A DNA stretch of 64,000 nt. Source: Microdochium bolleyi (taxonomy: Eukaryota; Ascomycota; Sordariomycetes; Xylariales; Microdochiaceae). Position 1 is the stretch's first letter. Every line of letters starts with the position of its first letter. The notes beneath the pieces were generated by a model that did not search any database, was not told the origin of the DNA, and was given only the letters and a program-made list of their open reading frames with translations. Below, one piece after another: positions 9,591-20,720 of this stretch. Location of the stretch: contig KQ964259.1 in assembly GCA_001566295.1 (NCBI GenBank), positions 186,001-250,000 on the forward strand, given 5' to 3'. The position numbers and the translations under genes were made by a program.

Positions 9591-12032
9591 TCAACCCACA
9601 TACAGGACCTTGAAGACCCACCCGTACTGCTCCTTGTCAAGCAAAGCCTCATCCACCTTGATCTTCAGCTGCGGCTTACCTCTAGAACTCGCCATGGTCC
9701 ACTCAAGATCCCCGCCATCCTCGATGCTCAGAAGACTGACGACATCACCATCAACAATCGGAATGGGTGCCGGGACCACCAACCAACCATTATCAGGACG
9801 GGGCTTCTCGAGAAAGACAATGTAGAAGGCATCATCCGTTTGAGTGAACCGGACGTCCGGCTTACCGTGAATCTCGCTCTGCACGAACCAGTACGTCGTG
9901 TTGAAGACAGCCTCGCCGTGGGCCTTGATCCACCGGCCCGCCTCGCGCAGATTATCAACCTCAGCCTGCACGATGCTGCCGTCGGCCTTGGGCCCGATGT
10001 CGAGCAGCAGGTTGCCGTTCTTGGACACCATGTCCACCAGGGTGTACACGAGCGTCGTTGCGTTCATGTACTCCTCGTCCCTGGTCGCCCGGTTGTAGCC
10101 GTAGCTGTACGGGTCCATCCCGCGGTTGCTCTCCCACTTGTGCCGCTGCGGCGACTCAAACGTCTGGTACTCGGGCGTGTCGAAATCGGCCTCGGGGATC
10201 CCGCAGCGCGAGTTCATCGTGACCTGCCGGCCCTGCGCGCGCGCTCGGTTGTACCACTCGGCCGCGAAGGCGGTCGTCCCGTTGGCGGCCCCCGCGTCGC
10301 ACCACATGATGTCCGTGTCATACGCGTACGCGAGCGTCTCCATCTGCGGCACCATCAGGTCCGTGATGAAGTCCCCGATCGGCGCGCGGCCCGTGTACGG
10401 CTCCTCGACGCCCGTGTACGGGTTCTTCGCCTGGATGCCGAGCCAGGTGGTGCTCGCCGGGTTGTTCTCGTGCTGGACGAAGCCGTACGGCCCGTAGTCC
10501 GGGTTGAACCACTCGGGCAGGGAGAAGTAGGTGCCGCGCTTCAGCGTCGGCTGGTACGTCTTGGCGGCGTCGAAGAGCTCCCCGACCAGGTCCCGCTTGG
10601 GCCCGTAGTGCAGCGAGCTGCGGTTCGAGGTCTCGCCCGTGTCAAAGAGGGCGAACCCGTCGTGGTGCTTGGTGGTCACGACGAAGTACTGCGCGCCCGC
10701 GTCCGCGAAGAGGTCTACCCACTCTTTTGGATCCCACGCGGCGGCTGTGAACTCGGGGATCGCATCATCATATGCCCAGTCTTTACCGTATGTCTCTAGC
10801 CGGTAGTCGTAGAAGTTGGAACGATCAGCCTGCGGGTGGTTGAGGCTATACCACCAGAACCACTCCGCGTAGGACTCGTAAGGGGTCGAGTTACCCCAGC
10901 CCGTCACGGCGTAGATGCCCCAGTGGATGAAGATGCCGTACTTGGCGTCGTTGAACCAGTCCGGACTCTCGTGCTGTGCCAGGCTGGCGGCGTCGGCAGT
11001 CCAGTTCTTGAAACCGATCTCGACGTTGTCAAATGTTGCTCCGCGCCCGCAGCAGTGCGATTCTGGGCTGATGTGGACAGTGACGCTGCAGGGGCCAGCG
11101 GATGTCCCTTCGACCCCGACAGTACTGGTCTTCTGGTCTCCCGGGCACAGCCGTTTGACATGACCCGGCATCGTGGTGACGAACCCCTCCCCCGAAACTG
11201 TGACATTGAAGCCGTCACCCGCCGAGCACTGCGACCCTGCGTTGTTGACAGTCACCTCCACCACCTGTGTCTCGTTACGATCCCCGACCCATTTCTGGGT
11301 GGGCCGGACCGACTGCACCTCGACTGCCGGCGCCTGCTGCCACAGAGAGATGGCGAAGATGTGCAGGCGGCCTGCTGTGCTGTTGCTTCTATCGGGCAGC
11401 ACGATGGATTTGAGCTTCTTTTCGGGCAGTAGAGGGGCCGTGCGCTCGAAGATCTGCGTGGTGTTGAAGTTGGTGCCGTTGGCCGTGTACCGATAGGGCA
11501 GTGTGATTTCTCCGCGGTCGATGGTCAGGAAGCTGAACCAGTTGAGCGATCGCATTTCGTACTCGGAGTGCGTGTCGTCAGAGTAGATGAAAGACACGGG
11601 CCCGCTAACGGTGGCTTTCTTCACATCTCCGGCGATGAGAAACGATGCTGAGAAATAAGTGTCCTCGCGATCGACGTGGATGGTCTGGCCAGTGGCGATC
11701 AGGTTGTCGGGCTTCTTGGACGGGCCCGTGTAGCCCGGAAAGCTGTATCGAATGCCTGTGTCGGGCGAAGTATACCACGGACTGATACTCCTTGGAGGTA
11801 CGGGGAAGGACTGGTTGAGGCTGTCGAAGGCTGCCTCACCTGGCCGGCTGCCAAAGCCTTTATTGTTGAAGTGCGTGGAGAGGTCGATCGGTACTGCTTT
11901 ACCTATGGTGGAGGCTGCATTGATTGTTGCGGTTTGCAGACCGAGCAGAATGCCGCCAAAGCATAGCCCGTAAAGGCCTCCTAGGCCGCCCGGTGCTTTC
12001 ATCGTCGAAGTTCCGGATTGTGTCAGATTCAA
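9591..12032 (-). CDS. Secreted alpha-L-fucosidase, GH29
   Basis: Intronless frame of 813 residues. The probable start is the second Met (MKAPGGLGG, about 12002), giving a hydrophobic signal peptide and extracellular export. Residues of roughly 60-340 form a beta-rich N-terminal part with several N-glycosylation sequons. The GH29 catalytic domain begins at about 350: WFNDAKYGIFIHWGIYAVTGW, then FVVTTKHHDGFALFDT, then DTDIMWCDAG, where the Asp before Ala-Gly is in the place of the family nucleophile, and later KNGNLLLDIGPKADG. The enzyme hydrolyses terminal alpha-L-fucose from glycans or plant cell-wall xyloglucan. It is longer than the 450-550 residues of many GH29 enzymes because of the N-terminal region. 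Convergent or operon-like links to neighbours are not evident. Confidence 0.9.
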   Translation of the reverse strand: MNLTQSGTSTMKAPGGLGGLYGLCFGGILLGLQTATINAASTIGKAVPIDLSTHFNNKGFGSRPGEAAFDSLNQSFPVPPRSISPWYTSPDTGIRYSFPGYTGPSKKPDNLIATGQTIHVDREDTYFSASFLIAGDVKKATVSGPVSFIYSDDTHSEYEMRSLNWFSFLTIDRGEITLPYRYTANGTNFNTTQIFERTAPLLPEKKLKSIVLPDRSNSTAGRLHIFAISLWQQAPAVEVQSVRPTQKWVGDRNETQVVEVTVNNAGSQCSAGDGFNVTVSGEGFVTTMPGHVKRLCPGDQKTSTVGVEGTSAGPCSVTVHISPESHCCGRGATFDNVEIGFKNWTADAASLAQHESPDWFNDAKYGIFIHWGIYAVTGWGNSTPYESYAEWFWWYSLNHPQADRSNFYDYRLETYGKDWAYDDAIPEFTAAAWDPKEWVDLFADAGAQYFVVTTKHHDGFALFDTGETSNRSSLHYGPKRDLVGELFDAAKTYQPTLKRGTYFSLPEWFNPDYGPYGFVQHENNPASTTWLGIQAKNPYTGVEEPYTGRAPIGDFITDLMVPQMETLAYAYDTDIMWCDAGAANGTTAFAAEWYNRARAQGRQVTMNSRCGIPEADFDTPEYQTFESPQRHKWESNRGMDPYSYGYNRATRDEEYMNATTLVYTLVDMVSKNGNLLLDIGPKADGSIVQAEVDNLREAGRWIKAHGEAVFNTTYWFVQSEIHGKPDVRFTQTDDAFYIVFLEKPRPDNGWLVVPAPIPIVDGDVVSLLSIEDGGDLEWTMASSRGKPQLKIKVDEALLDKEQYGWVFKVLYVG

Positions 12033-14205
12033 TCTCGGGACTTACCCCAGCTGCTCAGGTGTAAGACATGATTTGTCTTATAATGATTGCAAAGCGGAGA
12101 ATTGTCCGATTCCCAGGTAATGTAGACATTATCCAGGCCCCTCGCTCCAACTTGGACTCGACTCCAACTGATCAATAATGATCGAAGAAAGGTTCAGCCA
12201 GGACCCGCTATTCCCGCTATCCGTGCCAACGTTACAATCCATTCGAGGGGGTCATGCGGGGAGGCTGGCGATCAATGCTTGATTCAGCCATGATTGCCTT
12301 CCGTCGGCTGTGATCCGGGCTTCCTATCTATGCCATTGATTCCGCACGCAGGCAGTCCTCGGCGAAGTGACCGCTGGCCCTGCACCAGCCTGCACCAGGG
12401 AGCCACAGAGCTTACTTATGACGTCGCAGGGAACCTTTAATACCCGTCGGGTCTTATCAGGAGTCAGTCTCGTCATAAAATGCACAGTGTTTGGCATTTG
12501 AAAAAAGAACGGGAATGGAGCACGAGCTCAATCTGGGAAACTTAACTTGATGTCTCCAGGATGATGGCCATAGCTGGAGGCCGCCGTTTACCAGCTCAAA
12601 AAAAGAGAAGAAGATAACAGAAATAGCACTGAACCACACCAGCCCATTTTCGTGGCTACCAAGACACTCTAAGGCACTGACTGAGATCGTCAACAGCCAT
12701 TAATTCCGCGGTGCTCGACGCAACTGCAGCGAGCAACGGTGAGTAGCCTAGAAACTGCGTCCAGGTCTACCCTCGATTTAATGTCTGCTTAAATCTATGA
12801 AGGAAAGGTTGTAGCGTCAATACAGGCGCTATCGCGATGGTCCACGCGAAATCTCAGCCAACGTGCACTCATCCGTCCGCGTCACTCAGCGACGGGCCCA
12901 AGTTGTCTTAGGGTGCAAGGCTAGACGCACATTTGAGTTACCGTGAATTCCGCGCCCTTGAAAAGCGATGACATTTTTTTCTTAGTTGGACTGTCTTCTA
13001 CCGTTTTGGCGTTGCTCTAACGAACAATGAGGCTACGTCGGATTCAGTTGCGGCTGGCTTCCAGCTGATAAGACTTGTGGCCAGTCACTTTATCACTCTG
13101 AATCGAGCTGCTCATGTCCGGCTCTGCACATGGAACGGCACATCTATCAACAGTGACTTTAAAGCGGGTAACACAAGGCTGAATTCAGGTCTTCGCCACT
13201 GCTTTGAAATTCACTGGTTCTGGGGAAGTCCTGCACGAGTTGACCAGACTTTGTTTCGACATGCCTGGCCACGAGGTGATGGTGGAACTTACGATGATTG
13301 TAGAGAGCCCCTCAAATGAAACTGATCTTGCTGCCACTATCGCCGCCAAGGTTTCAACCTCCGCTGACAGTAATCTCCATTCTGGAACCTAGGAGGGGGT
13401 CCATGTAGCCATAGAGGACATTGGTGTCGACGATTGGGATTTTACTATTCACAAGGCTTGCTTAAAAGCCTTCATTGTCCGCGAGATGCAAGGAAAACTA
13501 GCATATTAACGAGCTTTTGTGCTTTTCACGATGCTAGAGGCTGGTTCCTTACAGTGACATCACACTATCGAGTGGAACTTCTGTAGCTTACATGCAGAAT
13601 CATCGCTGCATCTGTCAGGGATGATTGATTGACGCGGAGAACTGGAGGTCGAGCTTGCTGGAGACACGCCAAAAGTCAGTCCAGCTTCTTGCCTTCTGTT
13701 GCTCCGTTGCTTATCTTTGCGTGTGACACACACATGTCGCGCTTCAGGCTGCTCCGGCAGCTGGCTCTATCGGTACGGGCTGCGAACGGCATTAGAACAA
13801 CACTTTCTCCGGTGCTGCTTCCCATGCACATGAAGTCTGATATCATGCGGCATCCCAGCCGGCTGGGCATTGTGTGGCGCAAGACCGGTGTCTCATGCGT
13901 CCACCGGACTTGGCGCATCCAACGTGCTCTGCGGCTGTAAGCACATATGCATGCAATGTCCTGCGGGAATCCCACCATGGGCGGTGAGGGTCGGGAATGG
14001 GAATGGCCAAGGCAGCAAAGGCATTCCATGCCCAGCCAGCTGGCCGCTCTGCATGATCCAACCCCGCACTCTCCTTATATCAGGACTCGGCCGGATCCCG
14101 CTTGTTGCCGGCACTCTTCTCCTTGCTCTTCAAGCCCAATCCTCCAAGGCTTGCCACTCATTATCGCTGCAGATTTCCCTGTGGCAACAACAAGACAGAC
14201 TCGAC
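12033..14205. other. Long intergenic region with possible broken ORF
   Basis: No intact gene is seen. At 13204-13512 one plus-strand frame reads as plausible protein (ELTRLCFDMPGHEVMVEL and, after a TAG, VAIEDIGVDDWDFTIHKA) but has an internal stop and no family I recognise. The remainder has only short, composition-poor frames. The part near 12033 should contain the fucosidase promoter and the part near 14100-14205 the promoter of the C2H2 gene. Confidence 0.4.
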
Positions 14206-14936
14206 ATGACCTGCGATAATTGCCTACAAGAGGAGGATACCTGCATCTGCGGGCAAGAGTGGTTCGACTTCGAAGCCGCTTCTGGAGGTATGATGTCCGC
14301 TCGTCTTCCGAGTTACTAAGTGCTCACCTCCACCAGAAGACGCCTCTCAAAGCTTGCCGGCCCTCAGCGAGCAAGAAGACATGCAAGATGCCGCGACATC
14401 ACCAGCTATCTTGTCACATCAGCAAGGCGGCGATCCAATTTAGAGCGCACAACTCCTTGATGATCCACACGATAACACAGTCCAGCCACCTACCACGTCT
14501 TTTGCGCCTACTGAGGTAACCTCGATCCCGAGAGAGACATCATTGCCCACGATCAAGTACACGAAACATGAACTGCCCCCGATTCCGACAAGCCCGAGCC
14601 CCGACGGGAGATTCTATTGTGGTTGGGAAGGTTGCGCGAACTCTTTCCGGACACGTTCTGAACTAAGGTGAGTGACTTTGACACATCTGATGGCTTCACT
14701 GGCTAAATTGTAGTAGAAAATGTGTGGAGAAGCACTTCAAACGCTACCAGTGTGATTATTGTCTGATACGCAGCGGCTCAAAGAAAGATGTTGAGAAACA
14801 TATTGAGACCCATTCGTTGACTCGAGATCAGTTCGAGTGTAGGAGATGTAGTTCCTCCTTTACGCTGAAATACAACCTCCAGAAGCATGAGAGACGGTAT
14901 CACGGAACGGGGTTGGAGAGTGACGATGGGTATTAG
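14206..14936 (+). pseudogene. C2H2 zinc-finger protein gene with internal TAG
   Basis: Three exons fit well: 14206-14287, 14337-14667 and 14717-14936, with introns of 49 nt (GTATGA...CACCAG) and 49 nt (GTGAGT...TAGTAG, a tandem NAGNAG acceptor). The joined frame begins MTCDNCLQEEDTCICGQEWF, then a Pro/Ser/Thr-rich spacer, then three C2H2-type units: FYCGWEGCANSFRTRSEL...KHF, YQCDYCLIRSGSKKDVEKHIETH, and FECRRCSSSFTLKYNLQKHERRYH. It would be a DNA-binding nuclear protein of 210 residues. Codon 63 (14441-14443) is TAG where the surrounding frame predicts CAG. This stop precedes all fingers, so as read the gene cannot give the DNA-binding part unless translation starts downstream or the stop is skipped by splicing. 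Confidence 0.6.
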
Positions 14937-15444
14937 TCTCTTCGATACATGCAAGCATTCTTCATGATAATAAAATAGTCACTCATTCAGACGTCGGCCT
15001 TGTTAAGCCAGCGCCTTGCTCGCTTTGCAAGTCGTTGCTCATTCCTCTCGTGCAGACAAGACCGTGCAAGGTTTCGGTCAGACCTGCCGCACAAGGAGTT
15101 CTCAACCCTGCGTGATCCTGCACCCTTCGCCACGTCACAGGCGTCGCGTAGCCTTATGTGCTGACCCCGCGCGGGTTGTTGGTGCATCCCTTTCCGCCCG
15201 CATGGAGGCCTCGCACCAGCGAGCGGCGGTTGGCACGCCACGTCGCGCGCATTTACGCTGCAGCGGATTCCTGCCATGCACCCAGTACACCACTTGCTTG
15301 CGGATACGGATAACTGCGTCATCACGTAGCCGCCGAGCTACTCCCAGCAAACACGGGAGCCAAGCCATCATGGTTATTCGAAGAGAGACAAGTTGAAGCA
15401 CACGCCACCATTTTATCACTCTTCGATAGCCCAACCACAGCGAA
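14937..15444. other. Intergenic region between C2H2 gene and deaminase gene
   Basis: About 500 bp; open frames on both strands have arginine-rich, shadow-like translations and no domain. No RNA gene or repeat is apparent. Confidence 0.5.
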
Positions 15445-17101
15445 GTGCGACTCCGTTGCAGGCTCGCATTGTTCACATTGGAAAGCTCCATTGCAAAGTC
15501 GCATCTGGTACTGCTAGAACCGCTGAACGCCTGTCTGCGCAGGGCTTCTTCCTTGCCAATGCCTCCACGAACTCCCCGGCTTGATGCTTACGGTCGTATG
15601 CTCAAGCGCTTGTATGAAGCCGCATTTCTCTTGCACAGGTTGGGACCTTCCGCCAGGCCTCACACAATCATCAACCATGATTATCTGGATGCACTGGCCA
15701 CGCAGCACAGGTTCTTGAAAACCCTCGCCTCTATGGTCGACTTCAAAAAAGGCGGCGATACGACTGCGGCCATTGCTATCGAAGAGACTGCCAAGGACTT
15801 TAATTTCATCGTCGCCGTCAACGACCAGGGTCAAAGAGAGACGGCAAAGAGGGTGCTCGAAGCCTATCTGGACCATCTAGTCAAGATCCTCGCTCTGCCC
15901 ACAGAGAAACATCATGCGAAAGGGGACACAATCCTGCTACGACGCCTCGCACACTACAGCAAGATCAGAATCAAGAAGGAAGCGAAACTTTTGGACCTAG
16001 CCTCCGCCAAATGTATCAGCCATCTACAGGCCTCCCAGTCGAGGAGCAGTGCGATAACCCATTCCCATTCATGACACCTATCCCACCAGTACTAACACTA
16101 TGCGCACAGATGAAGACCTGATTAGCTTTCTTCGCCTTTTCAGCACTGGCACTGGCGAGGACCTCATTTCGAGGTGCACCAAGGCTTATCTTGCTGAAAA
16201 GGACCCAAGACTGATCGAGGCACAGCAGCTTGGTCGCGATCCTGATGACGGGAGCAATGCTCCACACGACGTGATGAGCTTCAAGCAGCTTGTCCACCAT
16301 GTTCATCGTCTCGCAGCACACGTCCGGTCTGTCAGACGCCTCATTGACGACGGGGCACGTCTGAAGCCGCTATTGGAGCACTATCGGGTGACGGCTGTGA
16401 GCCCTCGGATCCCGAGTCCGCGTCCTGAGGCCGACAACTTGGTGGACATAGAAGGGATACTCCGTCGCATCCTGCCAGCGAATGACGGAAGGTACGAGGC
16501 CATGACGACACAGCTACGTATTTTCGACGAACAGATAGAACTCGAGGCGTGGATCCAGAGCCGCTTCGCGCCAGAGGAAACAAACAGGGGCAGCATCCAC
16601 TGCGAGGTGCAGATCCTCGAGCACTTCCACCAGAACAGGCTCAGGTTCGCCAGGAACGACCCGTACATCGGCTGCAGCAAGCCCTCTTGCATCTGCTGCG
16701 AGCTGTACTTCCGCCACCACCCGCTCCAGTGCGCGCAGCTCGACACACACGGGAGGCTGTATATCAACTGGGCCCCGCCGCTGCTCGCCGATGGCGTCAA
16801 GGACCCCTCGTGGCCGGACCAGCGGCGCATCCTGGGCCAGATTGCCCACGCTCTTGGGGATCTCGTCATCTCGCGCCTGGAACGTACCGTTATGGGCATC
16901 GCCGCCCGAGGTGGAGCGCTTTTCGATTCCCTCGACGGTCACACCGTGTCGGGGCTTGGTTACGTTGATATCGCAGGCGAGACGGATCTGGGCGTGATTG
17001 ATCAGGAGGATACAGATATGGACGAGACGTCTCTGAGTGAGACTGATCTGGATAGAACCGAAAGCAGCGATTCTGACGAGCCAGGAGGTGCTCCGCTGTA
17101 G
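15445..17101 (+). CDS. Fungal OTT_1508-like deaminase-domain protein
   Basis: Two exons (15445-16012 and 16110-17101) joined by a 97-nt intron with a textbook TACTAAC branch site and GCACAG acceptor give 519 residues. The N-terminal half is alpha-helical and without known motif. The C-terminal half carries the zinc-dependent cytidine-deaminase-fold signature of the OTT_1508-like family: IHCEVQILEHFHQ (His-x-Glu) followed by YIGCSKPSCICCELYF (the Cys-x-x-Cys pair), so the catalytic zinc ligands are present. The last 40 residues are very acidic with Ser/Asp/Glu. The substrate is unknown; the family was defined computationally among nucleotide and nucleic-acid deaminases, so activity on a base or nucleotide is inference. 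The start is uncertain: Met codons at 15445 and about 15599 are both usable. Confidence 0.75.
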
Positions 17102-17414
17102 TTTCGAATCTCAGATGTGTCAGAGATGAAGTTATGAACAGGGTGCAGTAGGCATAGGTTGGCCCAGAGTCGTAGATGGTGGAGACATGGAAGAGTGGTA
17201 CAAGGCACGTCTCGCACGTCAACCTAGTTCCAAAACATTATAAGAAAAATGTCAAAGCATGGTACAGATGACTAGCTAGTGTATGCCAGCTTGATGTCCA
17301 GGGCCCCCGGCGCACTCAAGCATATCGTAAGGTCTGCATACTCCCCCGATCACATTTTCCACGACCAACAGGAACTCTTGGGCTCTATCATGGACACGGA
17401 GGCCACGATGCACC
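17102..17414. other. Convergent intergenic region
   Basis: Lies between the tail-to-tail ends of the deaminase and P450 genes. It should hold both 3' UTRs and polyadenylation signals; nothing else is seen. Confidence 0.5.
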
Positions 17415-19271
17415 CTACGCCTTGTTCCTCGGGTGCAGCTTGACCATGAGCGGCTTCTTTTGCCACACCACATAGATGGGCTGGTCGAGCCAGTCATCCC
17501 CCTTAGGCCCGCAGTACTCGACGTCAAACTCCCACAGCAGGCGCGCGAGGACAATCTTCATCTCGGCATACGCGAGGTTGCGGCCGATGCAGTTGCGCGG
17601 CCCGTACGAAAAGGCCTGGAAGGAGTCCTTCTTGTCCGCGTTGTACTCCTCGGGACGCTCGCCCTCGGGGAGCCACCGCTCCGGAGCGAACTTGTCCGGG
17701 TTCACCCAATTCTCCTTGGCGTGCATTATCGCGTACGTCGTGATGCCGACGAGCATGCCCTCGGGCACGAAATTGCCGTCGAGGGTGGCGCCCCCGGGGG
17801 GAACGTAGCGACTATGTGCCGTAGACGAGGGCGGGTACATGCGGAGACCTTCCTCGATGACGGCAAAGAGGTATCGGCACTTGTTGACCGAGACCATTGT
17901 GATTTCTTCTGCCGAGGCAAACTGGGTGCGGATCTCGGTAGTAACCTTAGCATATTGCTCCGGGTGCATTGCGAGCAGGTACACAATACCTGCGTGTAAT
18001 TAATAAAGATGCCAGGGTTTTCTCCGAGAAGAGGAAACACATTGTTGGTGGGGGCTTACCACTAAGAGCCGTCGCTGTCGTCTCGCTTCCCGCTCCAATA
18101 AGGAGCTGGGAGTTCGTCTTCAGCTGGTAGAAGGACATTGCCTTCTTACGGTACGCGTCGATGAGCTTCTCCATAAAGTCTGGGACAGGTGGTTTGTTCT
18201 GTAGCCGAGCCTTTACTTTTTGCTGGACGGGAGGTATCACGTGGTTAGCTCTTTTGTTTCTTGAGTTGACGCGCAGCCGTGAAGGGAAATGGCAAGAGGG
18301 AAGGACATACATCGAGGATGCCCTCACTCAAGGCGAACTGCTGCTTCCGGTCTCGTGGTGTTACCAGCGATACCAGGGGGCGCCGTACGAAGGATGGAAG
18401 TCGAGCAGCGGCCTGGCAGTTCGCCGTGTAGATAACGAACGCGAAGAAGGAAGACACCCACGCGTTGAGTGCCGAGAAGTTCAGACAGTCGAAAGACTCG
18501 CCATATGCTAAGCAAACCCAAGAAATTCATTATTAGTCAAGTCGGAGAAGAGGCCTCTGGAAAGGACGCTGGGCTTACTCAAGTACCCGATAACATCAAA
18601 GGTGAAGTACTGCACGTGTTAGCAGAGGATCAGACCAGCACATATAATCCAGCATATCTGACAGGTGGCGATGTCCTACTTACATTGAACCAGAGCGCCA
18701 GATCAACTGCAGACCCGCCGGCATTTCCTTTCTCATTGAGCCTGCTCATCAGGGTATCAAGGTAGCCTTGGATAAGTCCTTCTTGCTGGCGTAGCGCACT
18801 GTCGGAGAACCCATTGGCAAGGAGCTTGCGAAGGTATGTATGGTATTCGCGGTCGGACGAGATGATGTTCTGCTCTTTATTGGTTGCTGCGTGGAAGCGT
18901 TCGTCTTTTTTGAACTCGGGCTGCCCGGACCCCTTGTGGCCGAAAATGTCTCTCCAGGCTCCGGGATAAGTGAAGGACAGCTCATTGGCGGAGATGCGGA
19001 GTACTGGGCCGTACTTCTGATGCATCTTGGCAGTGTCCTTCGGGCAGGTGCCGCGAAGCTGGAGGATGGCATAGTGGAAAGGGGTCGCTGACCAGGACTT
19101 GGGCCCGGGATACTTGCTCAGGGGGTGGAAGTAGATGTTGTATACAGCCATGACGCTGTAGTAGGCAACAGGCGAAACTACAAGCGCGCCGGCCAGCCAC
19201 GGAAGGGCAACCATCGCCGAGAAGTCCGGTGGCACAAGGTCTTCTGGAAGGTAATTCGACAGCAAAGGCAT
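17415..19271 (-). CDS. Cytochrome P450 (CYP65-like)
   Basis: Five exons: 19271-18684, 18609-18579, 18507-18311, 18222-18060 and 17989-17415. Together they give 517 residues in a continuous frame. All four introns have GTAAG/GTATG donors and AG acceptors, and CTAAC-type branch sites are visible in several. The N-terminus (residues 20-45) is one hydrophobic helix, the ER anchor, followed by the proline hinge HPLSKYPGP. Later come LIGAGSETTATALSG (I-helix oxygen-binding threonines), EEGLRMYPPSS (ExxR), PERW, and the heme loop FSYGPRNCIGRNLAYAE with the cysteine ligand. The pattern resembles isotrichodermin C-15 hydroxylase-type P450s, which oxidise terpenoids or other secondary metabolites. The substrate is not inferable and no synthase gene is adjacent. 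Confidence 0.9.
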
Positions 19272-19985
19272 GTTTGATGATGATGATGGTCGATGACACT
19301 GAGGTTGCTATGGGCAGAATGATGGACAACACTGCTCTGGAAAGCGCCCAGGTCTTGGCGTAGGATTCGGCCGTACTTATAAGAAAGTTCCAGTGTCTGA
19401 CGTTGCCTGCGTGCGTCACCAGTCACACTCGGAAGCGCGAGCCATCGCTCGCCGGTAGTTGTGTTTTGTCGGCATTGGGCATCCTTGCAGATCGGACAGC
19501 AACCTCGAGCCACCATCTCCGATGCATCGGGGTTGCTGCGCGGGCTTCGCAGCCTCGCCGCTGAACCCCGACGCGGCGTTTAGCACCCTGCAGGCTATGG
19601 GGATCATCAAGGCCATTCTAGGCAGTGCGGACAAGGGTCAGGGTATCAATCAGGCATCTGCAGCTTTCGTCAATTCCAGAATCTTTGCATACCGATAGTT
19701 TTCCGCGTCATCGGCATTACGTGAATTCCGCATGCATTGTAGTTCAATTGCGATTGCACCCCAAGCTGCAACTAATGGACACGAGACAGATGGACCCATT
19801 GACTGGGGAATGATGGCTCAAGTGCAACAGGGTGGTAACGGGACGGCTTTCGCATTCCCGCCTTTGAAGCGCACTATCCCAATTCTCAACTCCCACATAG
19901 AACTCAACACAGTTGTTGCAGGACACATATCATGATACTGCCACGTCCTCTCATCCAATCGGGTGACATCCGTTGACACCCCACA
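19272..19985. other. Intergenic region upstream of P450 and tRNA
   Basis: About 700 bp with no convincing coding sequence. It should contain the P450 promoter and the 5' flank of the tRNA-Gly gene. Confidence 0.5.
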
Positions 19986-20056
19986 GCATCAGTGGTTTAG
20001 TGGTAAAATCCATCGTTGCCATCGATGGGCCCCGTGTTCGATTCACGGCTGATGCA
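19986..20056 (+). tRNA. tRNA-Gly (GCC)
   Basis: A 71-nt cloverleaf. The acceptor stem GCATCAG pairs perfectly with CTGATGC, followed by discriminator A. The D arm contains the A box TGGTTTAGTGG. The anticodon stem CATCG/CGATG encloses loop TTGCCAT with anticodon GCC. The T arm includes GTTCGATTC (B box). No intron. Confidence 0.95.
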
Positions 20057-20391
20057 TGATGTACCTAGGCACCGAACGGGATGGTTTCTTTTTGATGTGC
20101 CCCGATGGCCCTGCGTCGGCATACGATCCAGGTGGATTGCGCTAGCCACGCTGCTTCCCAAGTGCCCTAGTGACCCTCTCTCTTCTGTACCGCCATTGTT
20201 TTTGTGCAAGCCGGCCCGCGGTCTGACATCGCGTAGATACCCCTGAGCTCTAATATCGACGACGGGGAAGAGCGAATTCAGTGTGTGACGGTACCGCAGC
20301 CCTCTATCTCCACCCTCCCACAATCTACCGCGTGATAAGCCAGGCCCCTAAGAAACGCCTAGATCTTGCACGCCCCAGATGGCAAGCTCGG

Positions 20392-20437
20392 TGTGACGAC
20401 CCAAGCCAACAGGCCGATCGTTTGGGCTACAGGCAGG
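20392..20437 (+). mobile_element. 5' fragment of a retrotransposon LTR
   Basis: The stretch starting TGTGACGACC matches, with a few transitions and one indel, the first ~46 bases of the LTR at 41744-42269 (shared AAGCCAACAGG and GGCAGGA blocks) and is related to the start of the chromovirus LTRs. The similarity stops where the Zn2Cys6 coding sequence begins on the other strand, so only the LTR's 5' end remains. Confidence 0.7.
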
Positions 20438-20720
20438 ACGAAGGCTGGCGCTCATCACAGCGTGTTTTGCGGCTCCGACAATAGTTGCATGCGAAGTTGA
20501 GTCGACGCCGCTTGGGCTTGGGCACCGAGACGGAGACGGTGCCGACTTCGGAGCTGAGTGACACGCAGTCATGCAGACCTCCACTGGCCATGGCGGAGAG
20601 CAACGTGTTCGTGTCAATGGTGGCCGGCAGTTCTGCTTGTAGCTCGGTCGTGGACGGCATCACCGGTGGCTTGCCAGGCTCGTGTAGCTCGAGTGACCGA
20701 TCAACGGTACATCGACACAA
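20427..20720 (-). pseudogene. Truncated Zn2Cys6 transcription factor, N-terminus only
   Basis: The minus frame begins at 20720 (or at the Met about 19 codons in) and runs to KRRRLNFACNYCRSRKTRCDERQPS, a clear start of a Zn(II)2Cys6 cluster: basic run, then Cys-x2-Cys-x6-Cys. The remaining three cysteines and the rest of the protein are missing. After the third cysteine the sequence changes into the LTR fragment and stops at TAG (20427). It is therefore a gene broken by retrotransposon insertion followed by loss, and could not bind DNA as a normal zinc cluster. Confidence 0.75.

Noticed and set aside
13204..13512. Possible gene fragment
   Set aside because: Has an internal TAG and no family match I can make; recorded only as part of the intergenic entry.
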